DNA of 64,000 nucleotides from Dehalococcoidales bacterium (GTDB taxonomy: Bacteria > Chloroflexota > Dehalococcoidia > Lucifugimonadales > Lucifugimonadaceae). Below are positions 30,012 through 40,361 of the stretch, in pieces. The notes under the pieces were generated by a model that saw only the letters and a list, made by a program, of their open reading frames with translations, was not told where the DNA came from and did not search any database. Position 1 is the stretch's first letter. Each line of letters opens with the position of its first letter. The translations under genes were made by a program, and so were the position numbers. The stretch lies in assembly GCA_009937255.1 (NCBI GenBank), contig JAACCT010000015.1, positions 55,431 through 119,430 on the forward strand, written 5' to 3'.

Positions 30012-31438
30012 TGCTATTTCAAGAATTAACATATATTTTTTCACCTATTATTTTAATAATAACCTCCTTAGTCGTTCTAATTATTGATTTTTTTGTTAAA
30101 AGAAAATCTTTGCTAGTTTTTTATACATTATTTGGGTTATTTATATCAGTACTAATTCTGATAATTCAATATCTCTCGTTTGAAAGTAATAAAAATATAT
30201 TTTTTGAAACCTTAGTATTTGACAAATTATATATTTTTATGGCAATAATTTTACTAACTCTAACCTTTTGTATTATTTTAGGTTTTTATGATTATATTGT
30301 TAATCAAATAAAATTTAAGTCTGAATTTTTAAGCTTACTTATTTTATCTTTAGTAGGTTCTTTAGTTGTAATTATGGCTACTGATTTTATTACTATTTAT
30401 TTAGCGTTGGAACTAGCATCATTACCGATTATTTCACTGGTAGCTTTTGGAAGAGGTAAATTTAGTCTAGAAGCAGCTTTTAAATACTTAATTTTAGCTT
30501 CTTTATCCACGGGAATTTTTTTGATGGGAATAGTTTATTTGTATGGAATAACAGGTTCTTTAAACTTAAATTCTTTGGATATTTTATATACTAATCCTGC
30601 TACTATTTTAGGGATAGTATTTCTATTTATTGGAATTGCGTTCAAGTTATCAATAGCTCCTTGGCATATGTGGACTCCAGATACCTATCAAGGTTCTCCT
30701 ATGCCAATTGTTACATATTTATCTACAGTATCTAAATTAGCTGGTTTTGTTCTTACTATTAGAATATTTATATATATTTTTTCGGATGGATTTGATACTC
30801 GTAACTTTATAGTTTTTCTCTCTATAGTTTCTGTTATATCTATGACTATAGGTAACTTAGGGGCTATTTTACAAAAAGATCTTAAGAGATTATTTGTATA
30901 TTCAACTGTAGCTCATGCGGGCTATATGTTAGTTGGAATAATAGCTCTCATTACAAATACATCTGCGGCTTCAACAACACTATTTTATGTAATAGGATAT
31001 GCGATAACCAGTTTATCTATTTTCTTCTGTTTACAGTACATTATTAATCTTACGTCTAATTCTTCTATTGAAGGATTAAAAGGTCTGTTTCAAGCACATC
31101 CTTTTGTATCTATAATATTTACTTTAGGTGTACTGAGCCTTCTGGGTATCCCTGCAACTGTAGGGTTTATGGGTAAAGTTCTTGTTTTTAGTGCAGCTGT
31201 AGATAATGGATTAGCATGGGTAGCAATAATAGGAGTCATAAATTCTTTTATTTCTGCATACTACTACTTAGGTTTATTAAGAAATATATACATATCAACG
31301 GATAAATTTGATCAAAAAGGCATCAGCAATAAAAATTATATTTTAGTAGCATCATTATCATCATTATTAGTTTTAATTTTAGGTGTATACCCTGATTTTG
31401 CATTATCTTTAATTGATACTGTTATATCGGGAGTATAG
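30011..31438 (+). CDS. nuoN: NADH-quinone oxidoreductase subunit N
   Basis: ALELASLPIISLVAFGRGKFSLEAAFKYLILASLSTGIFLMG; APWHMWTPDTYQGSPMPIVTYLSTVSKLAGF. Confidence 0.95.
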   Translation: MLFQELTYIFSPIILIITSLVVLIIDFFVKRKSLLVFYTLFGLFISVLILIIQYLSFESNKNIFFETLVFDKLYIFMAIILLTLTFCIILGFYDYIVNQIKFKSEFLSLLILSLVGSLVVIMATDFITIYLALELASLPIISLVAFGRGKFSLEAAFKYLILASLSTGIFLMGIVYLYGITGSLNLNSLDILYTNPATILGIVFLFIGIAFKLSIAPWHMWTPDTYQGSPMPIVTYLSTVSKLAGFVLTIRIFIYIFSDGFDTRNFIVFLSIVSVISMTIGNLGAILQKDLKRLFVYSTVAHAGYMLVGIIALITNTSAASTTLFYVIGYAITSLSIFFCLQYIINLTSNSSIEGLKGLFQAHPFVSIIFTLGVLSLLGIPATVGFMGKVLVFSAAVDNGLAWVAIIGVINSFISAYYYLGLLRNIYISTDKFDQKGISNKNYILVASLSSLLVLILGVYPDFALSLIDTVISGV

Positions 31439-31456
31439 AAAAGGCTATTTAAAGCA

Positions 31457-32278
31457 ATGTATAAAAAAATATGTGTAGTTATTAATCCAGATTCTAAAGA
31501 AGCTTTAGATCTGTATGAAGAACTTTTATCAATATTCTCCAAAAACTCTTTTCAATTATTAAATGATTTTGATTTTAAAAATATCGAAGATATGGACCTT
31601 GTTGTAGCTATAGGGGGGGATGGAACTCTTCTTAAGGCTGTATCTGTAGCTGTTAAATTTGATGTTCCTGTTATGGGAATAAATATGGGTACAGTAGGTT
31701 TTATGACAGATGTTGAGGGTAAAAAAGCTATAAGTGAATTCCAAAACTATTTAGATGGAGTAAGAATTGAGCAACGTTCAATGTTGGAAGTAGAGTTTAA
31801 AATTGATAATAAAAATCATACTTATAAAGCTCTTAACGATATTGTTATTGCACGAGGAGCTTCAGTATCTATGGTAGAAACAATAGTTGAAATAGATAAA
31901 GTTCATTTAGCTACATATCGTGGAGATGGAATTGTAATTTCATCAGCTACAGGTTCTACGGGATATGCACTTTCTCTTGGTGGTCCTGTAATTGATCCTA
32001 AATCAAACGAATATTTTTTAAAACCAATAGCTACTCATATGAGTCAATTTGGTGGAGTAATAGTCAATTCTGAATCCAAATGCGATATCACTATTTCTAC
32101 TCGAAAAGACGCTCAAATAAGTATAGATGGATTTATAGAATATAAAATAAAATCTGGAGATAAAATTAGTCTTAAAATTTCAGATACGAAAGCTAAATTC
32201 TTAAGAAAAAATCCCTCAAATTATTATTGGAGTACGATTACTGAAAAATTAGGAATTAGAAAAGGTAAATATATCTAA
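31457..32278 (+). CDS. nadK: NAD kinase
   Basis: VAIGGDGTLLKAVSVA, GINMGTVGFMTDVE, GDGIVISSATGSTGYALSLGGPVIDP. Confidence 0.96.
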   Translation: MYKKICVVINPDSKEALDLYEELLSIFSKNSFQLLNDFDFKNIEDMDLVVAIGGDGTLLKAVSVAVKFDVPVMGINMGTVGFMTDVEGKKAISEFQNYLDGVRIEQRSMLEVEFKIDNKNHTYKALNDIVIARGASVSMVETIVEIDKVHLATYRGDGIVISSATGSTGYALSLGGPVIDPKSNEYFLKPIATHMSQFGGVIVNSESKCDITISTRKDAQISIDGFIEYKIKSGDKISLKISDTKAKFLRKNPSNYYWSTITEKLGIRKGKYI

Positions 32279-32283
32279 AAAAT

Positions 32284-32790
32284 ATGGAAACAAAATTAGT
32301 TTATAAAGCTGAATCACTGGAAATAAGAAGAGATACATATGAAATGTCTAATAAACATATCATAAAAAAAGATTTTGTTGATCATCCAGGATCTGTGATG
32401 ATAATTGGTATAAGAGAAAAAAAAATTCTGTTTGTAAAACAATGGAGACAACCTATAAGGAAATATACAATTGAACTTCCTTGTGGAACTTTACATAAAT
32501 CAGAGATTTCAAAAATAGGAGCAGATAGAGAATTTAGAGAAGAAACTGGTTTTTCAGCCAAAAATTATTTTTCAATTGGAAAATTTTATTGTGCGCCAGG
32601 TTATAGTAATGAAGTTAAGGAAATTTTTATTGCTGAAGATATTTTTTTATCACCTCTTGATCCTGATGAAGATGAACAGATTGAATTACAAGATTATTCA
32701 TTAAATGAAGCTATAAAATTAATAAAAGAAAATAAAATTATAGATCAAGGGACAATATTAGCTCTTAATATCTATAAATCAATACTATAA
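32284..32790 (+). CDS. NUDIX hydrolase (ADP-ribose pyrophosphatase-like)
   Basis: FVKQWRQPIRKYTIELPCGTLHKSE...GADREFREETGFSA. Confidence 0.9.
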   Translation: METKLVYKAESLEIRRDTYEMSNKHIIKKDFVDHPGSVMIIGIREKKILFVKQWRQPIRKYTIELPCGTLHKSEISKIGADREFREETGFSAKNYFSIGKFYCAPGYSNEVKEIFIAEDIFLSPLDPDEDEQIELQDYSLNEAIKLIKENKIIDQGTILALNIYKSIL

Positions 32791-32809
32791 TTTAAATGGA
32801 GAGAATTTT

Positions 32810-34492
32810 ATGTACGATCATGATTTATTAATAATTGGTGCAGGACTAGCTGGATTGCGGTGTGCAGTTGAAGCTCAAAGATTGGGCTTAAAAGTAGCTG
32901 TAATAACTAAAGTCCATCCTGTTAGAAGCCACTCTAATGCTGCTCAAGGAGGAATTAATGCTCCTTTAACTGATAGAGGTGATGACTGGAAGGGTCATGC
33001 CTTAGATACTATCAAAGGTAGTGACTATCTAGCCGACCAGGATGCTGTTGAAATAATGAGCCAAGAAGCAGGAGAAGCTGTTTTAGAACTTGAAAGAATG
33101 GGAGTTATTTTTTCAAGAGGAGAAGATGGACGCTTAGGAACTAGAAGATTTGGTGGTCAAAAAGTTGCGAGAACTTTTTTTGTTGGGGCTATTACAGGAT
33201 CTGCTCTTTTGCATGTTTTGTACGAACAGTCTCTAAAGCTTGGATTACAAGTTTATGAAGAATGGTTTGTAACATCTTTAATTAAGCATGAGGGTGCAAT
33301 TAGAGGAGTTGTAGCTTTAGACCTTAAAACCGGAGAGTTAGAATCAATTACAGCAAAATCAGTTGTTATTGCTGCAGGTGGTGCGGGTAGAGTTTGTGAA
33401 CCATCTACTAATGCTTTGATATGTACAGGTGATGGTTTATCTTTAGCTTGGAATAATGGAGCAGGATTAATGGATATGGAAATGATTCAATATCATCCTA
33501 CTACTTTAGCAAGGACAGGTATATTACTATCAGAAGCTGCTAGAGGTGAAGGAGCTTATCTTTTAAATTCAGAAGGTGATAGATTTATGAAAAAATACGC
33601 ACCAGATTATATGTAACTTGCCTCTCGAGATGTTGTTTCTAGAGCAGAGCAAACTGAAATTAATGAAGGTAGAGGAATTGATGGAAATGTTCTTCTGGAT
33701 CTTAGGCATTTAGGAAAAGAATTTATTGAGACAAGATTAGGATACTTACAAGAAGTTTCAGTTGAATTTTTAGGCATAGATATGTCTGAAAAACCAGTTC
33801 CTATTAGGCCAGGAATGCATTACATAATGGGTGGTATAAAAACTGATGTAAATGGTGAAACAGGAGTTCCTGGATTATATGCTGCTGGTGAATGTGCAAA
33901 TGTAAGTGTACATGGTGCGAATAGACTAGGAGCTAATTCATTACTTGATACTGTAGTTTTTGGTAGAAGGTCAGCTGAAAAGGCATCAGATTATGTTAAA
34001 TCTGTTCCAAATGAAGATATTCCTACAAAATCTTATGTTGAAAGAGACCTAAAAAAAATCAAGGATATTATAGACTCAGAAGGTAATTTAAGAGTTTCTG
34101 AAGTAAGAAATGAAATGGCTAAGGCTATGACCGAAGGAATTGGTGTTTTTAGAGATCAAAAATCAATGGAATATGCAAAGTCAGTTGTAGAAAAAACTAA
34201 AATTAAATATAGAGATTCTATTAAAATACAGAATAAAGGAAAAGTTTATAATACTGACTTATTATTTGCACTTGAACTTGAGAATATGATAGATTGTGCA
34301 GAATCAATTGTACATGGAGCTCTTACGAGAAAAGAGAGCCGTGGAGCTCATTTTAGAACTGATATTACTGGTAGAAATGATAATGATTGGTTAAAACATA
34401 CACTTATATATAAAAAAGAAGATGGTGAAATTAAGATTGAAACTCCAGATGTAACCATTACGCAGTGGCAACCAGTTGAAAGAGTTTATTAG
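32810..34492 (+). pseudogene. sdhA: Succinate dehydrogenase/fumarate reductase flavoprotein subunit, interrupted by in-frame TAA at 33614..33616
   Basis: ORFs 32810..33616 and 33782..34492 are in the same frame. Bridging translation YAPDYM*LASRDVVSRAEQTEINEGRGIDGNVLLDLRHLGKEFIETRLGYLQEVSVEFLGIDMSEKPVPIRPGMHYIMGG is continuous SdhA. FAD motif HSNAAQGGINAPL present. Confidence 0.93.
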
Positions 34493-34500
34493 GAGAAAAT

Positions 34501-35457
34501 ATGGAAGTAACTTTAAATGTAAAAAGATTTGATCCAGAAAAGCCAAAAAATAATACTTGGATACAAGAATATGTAATGGATATTCATCAATCTTCTACCG
34601 TTCTTGATGCACTAATTCATGTAAGAGAAGAGATGGATGGTACTTTGGCATTAAGATGTGCTTGTAGAGCTTCTATATGTGGTTCCTGCGGTATGAAAGT
34701 TAATGGTGAGGCAAAGTTAGTTTGTAAAACAAGAGTAGAAGAACTTTCACCTAATGGAGAAAAATTATTAATTGAACCTATGGGAAACCAACCTGTAATC
34801 AAAGATTTGATTGTTGATTTAAGTGCTTTTTTTGCAAAAATGGAACAAATAAGTCCTTTTTTACAACCTAATAAAGAACCAGAGTCAGGAGAATTTATTG
34901 CTTCAAATGATTCTATGGAAAAATTACTTACTGAAATGAATTGTATAATGTGTGGTTTATGTGTTTCTGAGTGTACAGTCCTTGAAGTAGATAATACTTT
35001 TATTGGGCCAGCCGCATTAGCGAAAGCTTCTAGATTTGTTTATGATCCAAGAGATGATAAAACATCTGAAAGATTAAATTGTCTAAATGATGAAGCAGGT
35101 GGAATGTGGGATTGTACTAGATGTATGCAATGTGTTGAGGTTTGTCCTAAAGGAGTTTCTCCAATGGATAGAATTATGGATCTTAGGGAAACTGCTATTG
35201 AAATCGGAGCAAAAAAGACTCATGGTTATCATCATACTAATTCATTTGAGAAATCAGTCACAGCTAATGGAAGACTTGATGAAAGTAGATTAGCTTTGGA
35301 ATCAGCAGGAATATTTAATATTTTTAGACTTTTAGATCTTGTACCTGTTGGATTGAGAGCTCTTATTAGAGGTAAACTACCACCCTTTATTCCTCATAAA
35401 GCGAAAGACAATAAAAAGATTAAAGAACTAGCCAAAGCTATAAAGGAGAAGGAATAA
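34501..35457 (+). CDS. sdhB: Succinate dehydrogenase/fumarate reductase iron-sulfur subunit
   Basis: CRASICGSCGMKVNG; CIMCGLCVSECTV; CTRCMQCVEVCPKGVSPMDRI. Confidence 0.95.
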   Translation: MEVTLNVKRFDPEKPKNNTWIQEYVMDIHQSSTVLDALIHVREEMDGTLALRCACRASICGSCGMKVNGEAKLVCKTRVEELSPNGEKLLIEPMGNQPVIKDLIVDLSAFFAKMEQISPFLQPNKEPESGEFIASNDSMEKLLTEMNCIMCGLCVSECTVLEVDNTFIGPAALAKASRFVYDPRDDKTSERLNCLNDEAGGMWDCTRCMQCVEVCPKGVSPMDRIMDLRETAIEIGAKKTHGYHHTNSFEKSVTANGRLDESRLALESAGIFNIFRLLDLVPVGLRALIRGKLPPFIPHKAKDNKKIKELAKAIKEKE

Positions 35458-36332
35458 TGAAATATGCATTTTATCCAGGTTGTGTAGCTAGAGGAGGAAC
35501 TCCAGAACTTTTATCATCTTCAATGGCTGTATTGAAGGAATTAGATATTGAGGTTGAGGAATTAACTAAAGCTGGTTGTACTGGCGCTGGAGTTTTACAA
35601 GAAAAAAATCCATTGCTAGGAGATACTATAAATGTTAGAACTTTGGCTATGGCTGAAGAAAAAAACTTATCAATTATGACCTTATGCTCTACATGCCAAG
35701 GAGTGCTTAGCCAAGCAAATCATAAAGTAAAAAAAGATAGTAAATATTTGGCAAAAATAAATGACTTATTAAAAGAAGAAGGCTATGAATATAAAGGTAC
35801 TACAGAAGTAAAACATCTTCTGTGGATACTTGTTGAAGATTATGGTTTAGATAAACTTGAATCTCACTTTACAACAAAATTATCTAATTTAAAATTTGCC
35901 CCTTTCTATGGATGTTATATGGTAAGACCATCAGAGGCATTAGGATTTGATGAAAAGCCAGAGAGAAAAATGTACTTAGAAAAAGTAATTGAATCTGTTG
36001 GAGCTGAAGCTATAGAATTTCCAGGAAAATTTTCATGTTGTGGATTTCCTGTACTATTTATTAATCAAAAAAATTCCTTAAAAATGGTATCTAATAATAC
36101 AGGTTCGGCCAAAGATCTAGGCGCTGATGCTATGGTCACTCCTTGCCCTTTATGTCATCTTAATTTAGATGGGTATCAAGGAAAAGCTAGAAGTAATAAT
36201 AGAGGTGATAAAGCGGATCTACCCATTATACATATGCCACAAATGATAGCGCTTGCAATGGGATTAGAAAAGAAAGATATAGGCCTTGGAAGACATATTG
36301 TTTCAGCCAAAGAAGTAGTTAATAAAATTTAA
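35457..36332 (+). CDS. CCG-domain (HdrB/SdhE-like) heterodisulfide-reductase-related protein
   Basis: YPGCVARGGTPELL, CSTCQG, YGCYMVRPSEALGFDEKPERK, GKFSCCGFPVLF, VTPCPLCHLNLDGYQ. Confidence 0.9.
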   Translation: MKYAFYPGCVARGGTPELLSSSMAVLKELDIEVEELTKAGCTGAGVLQEKNPLLGDTINVRTLAMAEEKNLSIMTLCSTCQGVLSQANHKVKKDSKYLAKINDLLKEEGYEYKGTTEVKHLLWILVEDYGLDKLESHFTTKLSNLKFAPFYGCYMVRPSEALGFDEKPERKMYLEKVIESVGAEAIEFPGKFSCCGFPVLFINQKNSLKMVSNNTGSAKDLGADAMVTPCPLCHLNLDGYQGKARSNNRGDKADLPIIHMPQMIALAMGLEKKDIGLGRHIVSAKEVVNKI

Positions 36333-36336
36333 GTAC

Positions 36337-37269
36337 TTATGAATTTTTACTCATAATTTCAAGTAATTCTTTTACTGAATCTACAGAGTTTGATAATGCT
36401 TTATGTTCTTCAGGATTTAGTTCAACTTCAATAATTTCTTCAACACCATTAGCCCCTAATTTTATAGGAACTCCTGCATATACATTATTAAATCCATATT
36501 CACCATTTAATAAAACAGCACATGGTAAAATTTGTTTTTTATCAAGTAAAATAGCTTCTACCATTTGAACTATTGCTGCACTTGGAGCATAAAAAGCAGA
36601 CCCCGTTTTTAATAAAGCAACTATTTCAGCACCACCATCTCTAGTTCTTTGAACTATTGTTGCTAATTTACTTTTCTCAATCATTTTTTCTACAGGAACT
36701 CCACCTACATTTGTTGCTCCAATAACAGGAACCATAGTATCACCATGACCACCAAGAACATATGCATTGACACTTTCAACAGATACATTTAATTCTTCGG
36801 CAATAAATGTGCTAAATCTTGCTGTATCTAAAATACCTGCCATCCCAATTACTTTTTTAGAGTCTAAATTACTTATTTTATACGCGTGTTGAACCATTGC
36901 ATCAAGTGGATTTGAAACAACAATAATTATTGCATTTGGTGAATGCTTTACAACTTCTTTAGTAACACTACCAACAATTTTCATATTAGTTAATAGTAGA
37001 TCATCTCTACTCATACCAGGCTTTCTAGCAATACCTGCAGTGATAACAACAACATCAGAGTTTGCTGTTTCATCATAAGTATTTGAACCAGTAATTTTAC
37101 TATCAGTTCCTAATACAGGTCCTGATTCTAAAATATCTAAAGATTTACCTTGTGGCATATCCTCAACAACATCAACAAGTACTACATCAGCATATTTTTT
37201 TTCAAATATTCTTTGAGCTGTAGTTGCTCCAACATTTCCGGCTCCTATTACTGATACTTTAAATTTCAT
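36337..37269 (-). CDS. mdh: Malate dehydrogenase (LDH-like MDH)
   Basis: [57 protein letters not shown]. Confidence 0.96.
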   Translation of the reverse strand: MKFKVSVIGAGNVGATTAQRIFEKKYADVVLVDVVEDMPQGKSLDILESGPVLGTDSKITGSNTYDETANSDVVVITAGIARKPGMSRDDLLLTNMKIVGSVTKEVVKHSPNAIIIVVSNPLDAMVQHAYKISNLDSKKVIGMAGILDTARFSTFIAEELNVSVESVNAYVLGGHGDTMVPVIGATNVGGVPVEKMIEKSKLATIVQRTRDGGAEIVALLKTGSAFYAPSAAIVQMVEAILLDKKQILPCAVLLNGEYGFNNVYAGVPIKLGANGVEEIIEVELNPEEHKALSNSVDSVKELLEIMSKNS

Positions 37270-37297
37270 CTTTTATCCTCCAATATTGCTATATTAT

Positions 37298-38677
37298 TTA
37301 TGAACCCCATGGATCAATTGCATTTTTTAAAGCTTTATATCCATCTAAAAATCCTGGTCTATTATCTCCATAAACTTTATCGAAAGTTTCAAGAGATTTA
37401 TCAAGCCATTTATGTAGTTCATTATTGTCAGGATTTGCATCAATATATGCATCTCTTATTAAAACAAAATGAATTCGAGGATCATAAGGTTGTTTTGAGC
37501 CTCCAACCCATTCATCTCCATCTAAAAGCCTTAGTAACATAGCGTCAGCTGATCCTAACGTTTGTTCATGAATTGGAGGACCATCCATTCTATGCATAAC
37601 AGATGTCATATCTCGCCCATTTCCAGTAGTATAGCCCATATCTGACCATACTTCTCTCATATCTATATCTTTGCCTATATGTTTAGCTACTTTATCTCCA
37701 AAAGCTCTAAGAGGATCAGAAATATCAGCAAGAAGGTCAGTTAATCTATCTCCATCAAGATCTGTTGATAAAACAATAGTATTTTGTTTTTCTATTAAAT
37801 CCCAGATTAGTAATCCATAGTTTGTATCAGCAATATGCTGCTCTATCCTACCTGACCAATTTTCCATACCGTCTTTAAAATTACTTGGTAATAATTTTAT
37901 TATTTTATCTATTCTTTCTTTATGCTCTTCATAAGGATCAACAGCATATTTTCTACCTACTTCAAATTTAGTATCTTTAAGTAACCAAGAATGAAGACCT
38001 GCATTAATACCATCTTCCATTGCTTGAGTTGGTTTTGTCGCTACTCTTCCAATAGATCCTGAGTCATTTACTAGTTTAAGAAATAATCTATTGGCATAAG
38101 CCATTTGTATGCCTGGTGTATTCATTTCAGAATGAACAATTCCTTCATCATTTACTCCAAATTTTGATTTATTTTGTGAGTAAGGAAGGCAGGGCATACT
38201 TCTAACAACTGTTATTGGACCATAAGGTCTAACATTACAAAAAACTCCTGCTTGAGTTCTTAGAGGAGCATTTCCTGATTTACCCATAACTACTACTCTA
38301 TTACCATTTCCATCATTAACATAAGCATCACCTGCAGTAGACCATTTTATAGATGTACAAGGCATATTTCCAAACCAAGCTAAAGATTCTAAACTTGTAT
38401 CATGTCTGTATTGAGACCACATTGGAACTGCATAAAAAGGAAGTCCTAAAATATCAATTGCTGCTATAGTTCCAAGAAGTGCATAAGCATCAGTGAGGGA
38501 ATGAGCAACAGGATTGATTTTTCCATCATGATTACCTCCTTGCCAAACTATGGCTTCAGGATAACCATCAGGTTTTATTTCAGACTCTATAAAAACATTA
38601 GATAATTCGGAAAATAGATCTCCATTAGCTTCAGTTTTTGCAATTCTTAATAAATCAATCATTTCATTTTTGCTCAT
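37298..38677 (-). CDS. Uncharacterised 459-aa protein
   Basis: Long, soluble-looking ORF (HDGKINPVAHSLTDAYALLG, SQYRHDTSLESLAWFGNMPC, DLDGDRLTDLLADISDP, MHRMDGPPIHEQTLGSADAMLLRLLDGDEWVGG). No family recognised. Confidence 0.75.
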   Translation of the reverse strand: MSKNEMIDLLRIAKTEANGDLFSELSNVFIESEIKPDGYPEAIVWQGGNHDGKINPVAHSLTDAYALLGTIAAIDILGLPFYAVPMWSQYRHDTSLESLAWFGNMPCTSIKWSTAGDAYVNDGNGNRVVVMGKSGNAPLRTQAGVFCNVRPYGPITVVRSMPCLPYSQNKSKFGVNDEGIVHSEMNTPGIQMAYANRLFLKLVNDSGSIGRVATKPTQAMEDGINAGLHSWLLKDTKFEVGRKYAVDPYEEHKERIDKIIKLLPSNFKDGMENWSGRIEQHIADTNYGLLIWDLIEKQNTIVLSTDLDGDRLTDLLADISDPLRAFGDKVAKHIGKDIDMREVWSDMGYTTGNGRDMTSVMHRMDGPPIHEQTLGSADAMLLRLLDGDEWVGGSKQPYDPRIHFVLIRDAYIDANPDNNELHKWLDKSLETFDKVYGDNRPGFLDGYKALKNAIDPWGS

Positions 38678-38696
38678 ATATTTTTTCTCCTTATAC

Positions 38697-40256
38697 TTAT
38701 AGAGGTATATTACCGTGTTTCTTTGGTGGGTTTTCAGAATGTTTTTTTGTAAATATATCTAGTGCATTTGCTATTTTTTTTCTTGTATCTCCAGGATCAA
38801 TAACATCATCTATATAACCTCTAGAAGCAGCTATATAAGGGGTAGAAAACTTTTCTTTATATTCTGAAATAAGTTTTTCTCTTGTAGATTCAGGATCATC
38901 AGATTCGGATATTTCTTTTCTTGATATTACATTCACTGCACCTTCAGGACCCATTACAGCAATTTCAGCTGTGGGCCAAGCTAAATTTAAGTCTGATCTT
39001 AATTCTTTAGCATTCATTACAATGTATGCTCCACCATAAGCTTTTCTTAAAATCACAGATATTTTTGGTACAGTTGCTTCAGCGTACGCATAAATAAGCT
39101 TTGCTCCATGTCTTATAATACCCTGATGTTCTTGATTAACTCCTGGCATAAACCCAGGTACATCAACAAGAGTAATAATAGGTATATTATATGCATCACA
39201 AAATCTTACAAATCTGGCAGCTTTATCAGAAGCATTGATATCAAGCATACCTGCCATATGAGCAGGTTGATTTGCGACTATACCAATACTTTTTCCTCTT
39301 ATCCTTCCAAATCCTACAACAATGTTTTGTGCAAAATTTGAATGTATCTCAAAAAAATCTTCTGAATCTACAATATTATTTATTACATCTAAAACGTTAT
39401 AAGGCTCTGTTGATTTCTCAGGTACTATAGATCTTAATTTTTCAATAGGAGAATCAATTTCTTGGTAATCTTTTACTAAAGAATTTTCTATATTATTTTG
39501 AGGTATAAAATCTAATAGTTTTTTTACAGCATTTATACATTGTGCTTCATCATCAAAAACAAAGTGAGCTACTCCAGATTTTGTAGCATGAGCTATCGAT
39601 CCACCAAGATCTTCATGACTAATTTCTTCACCAGTTACTGATTTAACAACATCTGGTCCTGTTATATACATTTGACCAACTTCTTTAACCATAAAAATAA
39701 AATCTGTGATGGCAGGTGAATAAACGGCACCACCGGCTGAAGGTCCTACTATAATACTAATTTGAGGTATTACTCCTGAATATAATGTGTTTCTAACAAA
39801 AACTTCTCCATAACCCGCAAGAGAATCTACACCCTCTTGAATTCTAGCTCCACCGGAGTCATTAAAACCAATTATTGGTGCTCCATTTTTTGAAGCTAAA
39901 TCCATAACTTTAGCAATTTTTTTACCAGCAACTAAAGAAAGTGATCCACCTAGAACAGTAAAATCTTGTGCGTAGGAAAATGTAGGTCTTCCATTAACTA
40001 ATCCATAAGCAATGACCACTGAATCTCCATCAAACACTTTTTTATCTAAACCTAAATCCTTAGATTGATGTTGGACAAAAGTATCTAATTCTTCAAATTC
40101 TGAATTATCAAAAAATAAAGATAATCTTTCTCTAGCAGTAAGTTTTCCTTTTTTCTTTTGAGATTCAATCCTTTTATCTCCTCCACCTTTAAGGGCAGAA
40201 TCTCTTTGTAGTTTGAGTTCTTCAAGAAGCTTATTATTATTATTATTTTTAGACAA
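38697..40256 (-). CDS. Acyl-CoA carboxylase beta subunit (propionyl/methylmalonyl-CoA carboxyltransferase)
   Basis: GKLTARERLSLFFD, GFNDSGGARIQEGVDSLAGYGEVF, GPSAGGAVYSPAITDF, VDVPGFMPGVNQEHQGIIRHGAKLIYAYAEATVPKISVILRKAYGGAYIVM. Confidence 0.95.
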   Translation of the reverse strand: MSKNNNNNKLLEELKLQRDSALKGGGDKRIESQKKKGKLTARERLSLFFDNSEFEELDTFVQHQSKDLGLDKKVFDGDSVVIAYGLVNGRPTFSYAQDFTVLGGSLSLVAGKKIAKVMDLASKNGAPIIGFNDSGGARIQEGVDSLAGYGEVFVRNTLYSGVIPQISIIVGPSAGGAVYSPAITDFIFMVKEVGQMYITGPDVVKSVTGEEISHEDLGGSIAHATKSGVAHFVFDDEAQCINAVKKLLDFIPQNNIENSLVKDYQEIDSPIEKLRSIVPEKSTEPYNVLDVINNIVDSEDFFEIHSNFAQNIVVGFGRIRGKSIGIVANQPAHMAGMLDINASDKAARFVRFCDAYNIPIITLVDVPGFMPGVNQEHQGIIRHGAKLIYAYAEATVPKISVILRKAYGGAYIVMNAKELRSDLNLAWPTAEIAVMGPEGAVNVISRKEISESDDPESTREKLISEYKEKFSTPYIAASRGYIDDVIDPGDTRKKIANALDIFTKKHSENPPKKHGNIPL

Positions 40257-40272
40257 TTGTAAACACTACTTT

Positions 40273-40322
40273 TTATATTTCATATTTATATTTTCAGACT
40301 TAATAATAAATATGAAATATAA
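40273..40322. repeat. Perfect 17-bp inverted repeat with 16-nt spacer in a divergent intergenic region
   Basis: TTATATTTCATATTTAT (40273..40289) and its exact reverse complement ATAAATATGAAATATAA (40306..40322). Confidence 0.9.
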
Positions 40323-40361
40323 TAATTCATAGAAGAAAATGGCTAAAAAAACGAACATCTT

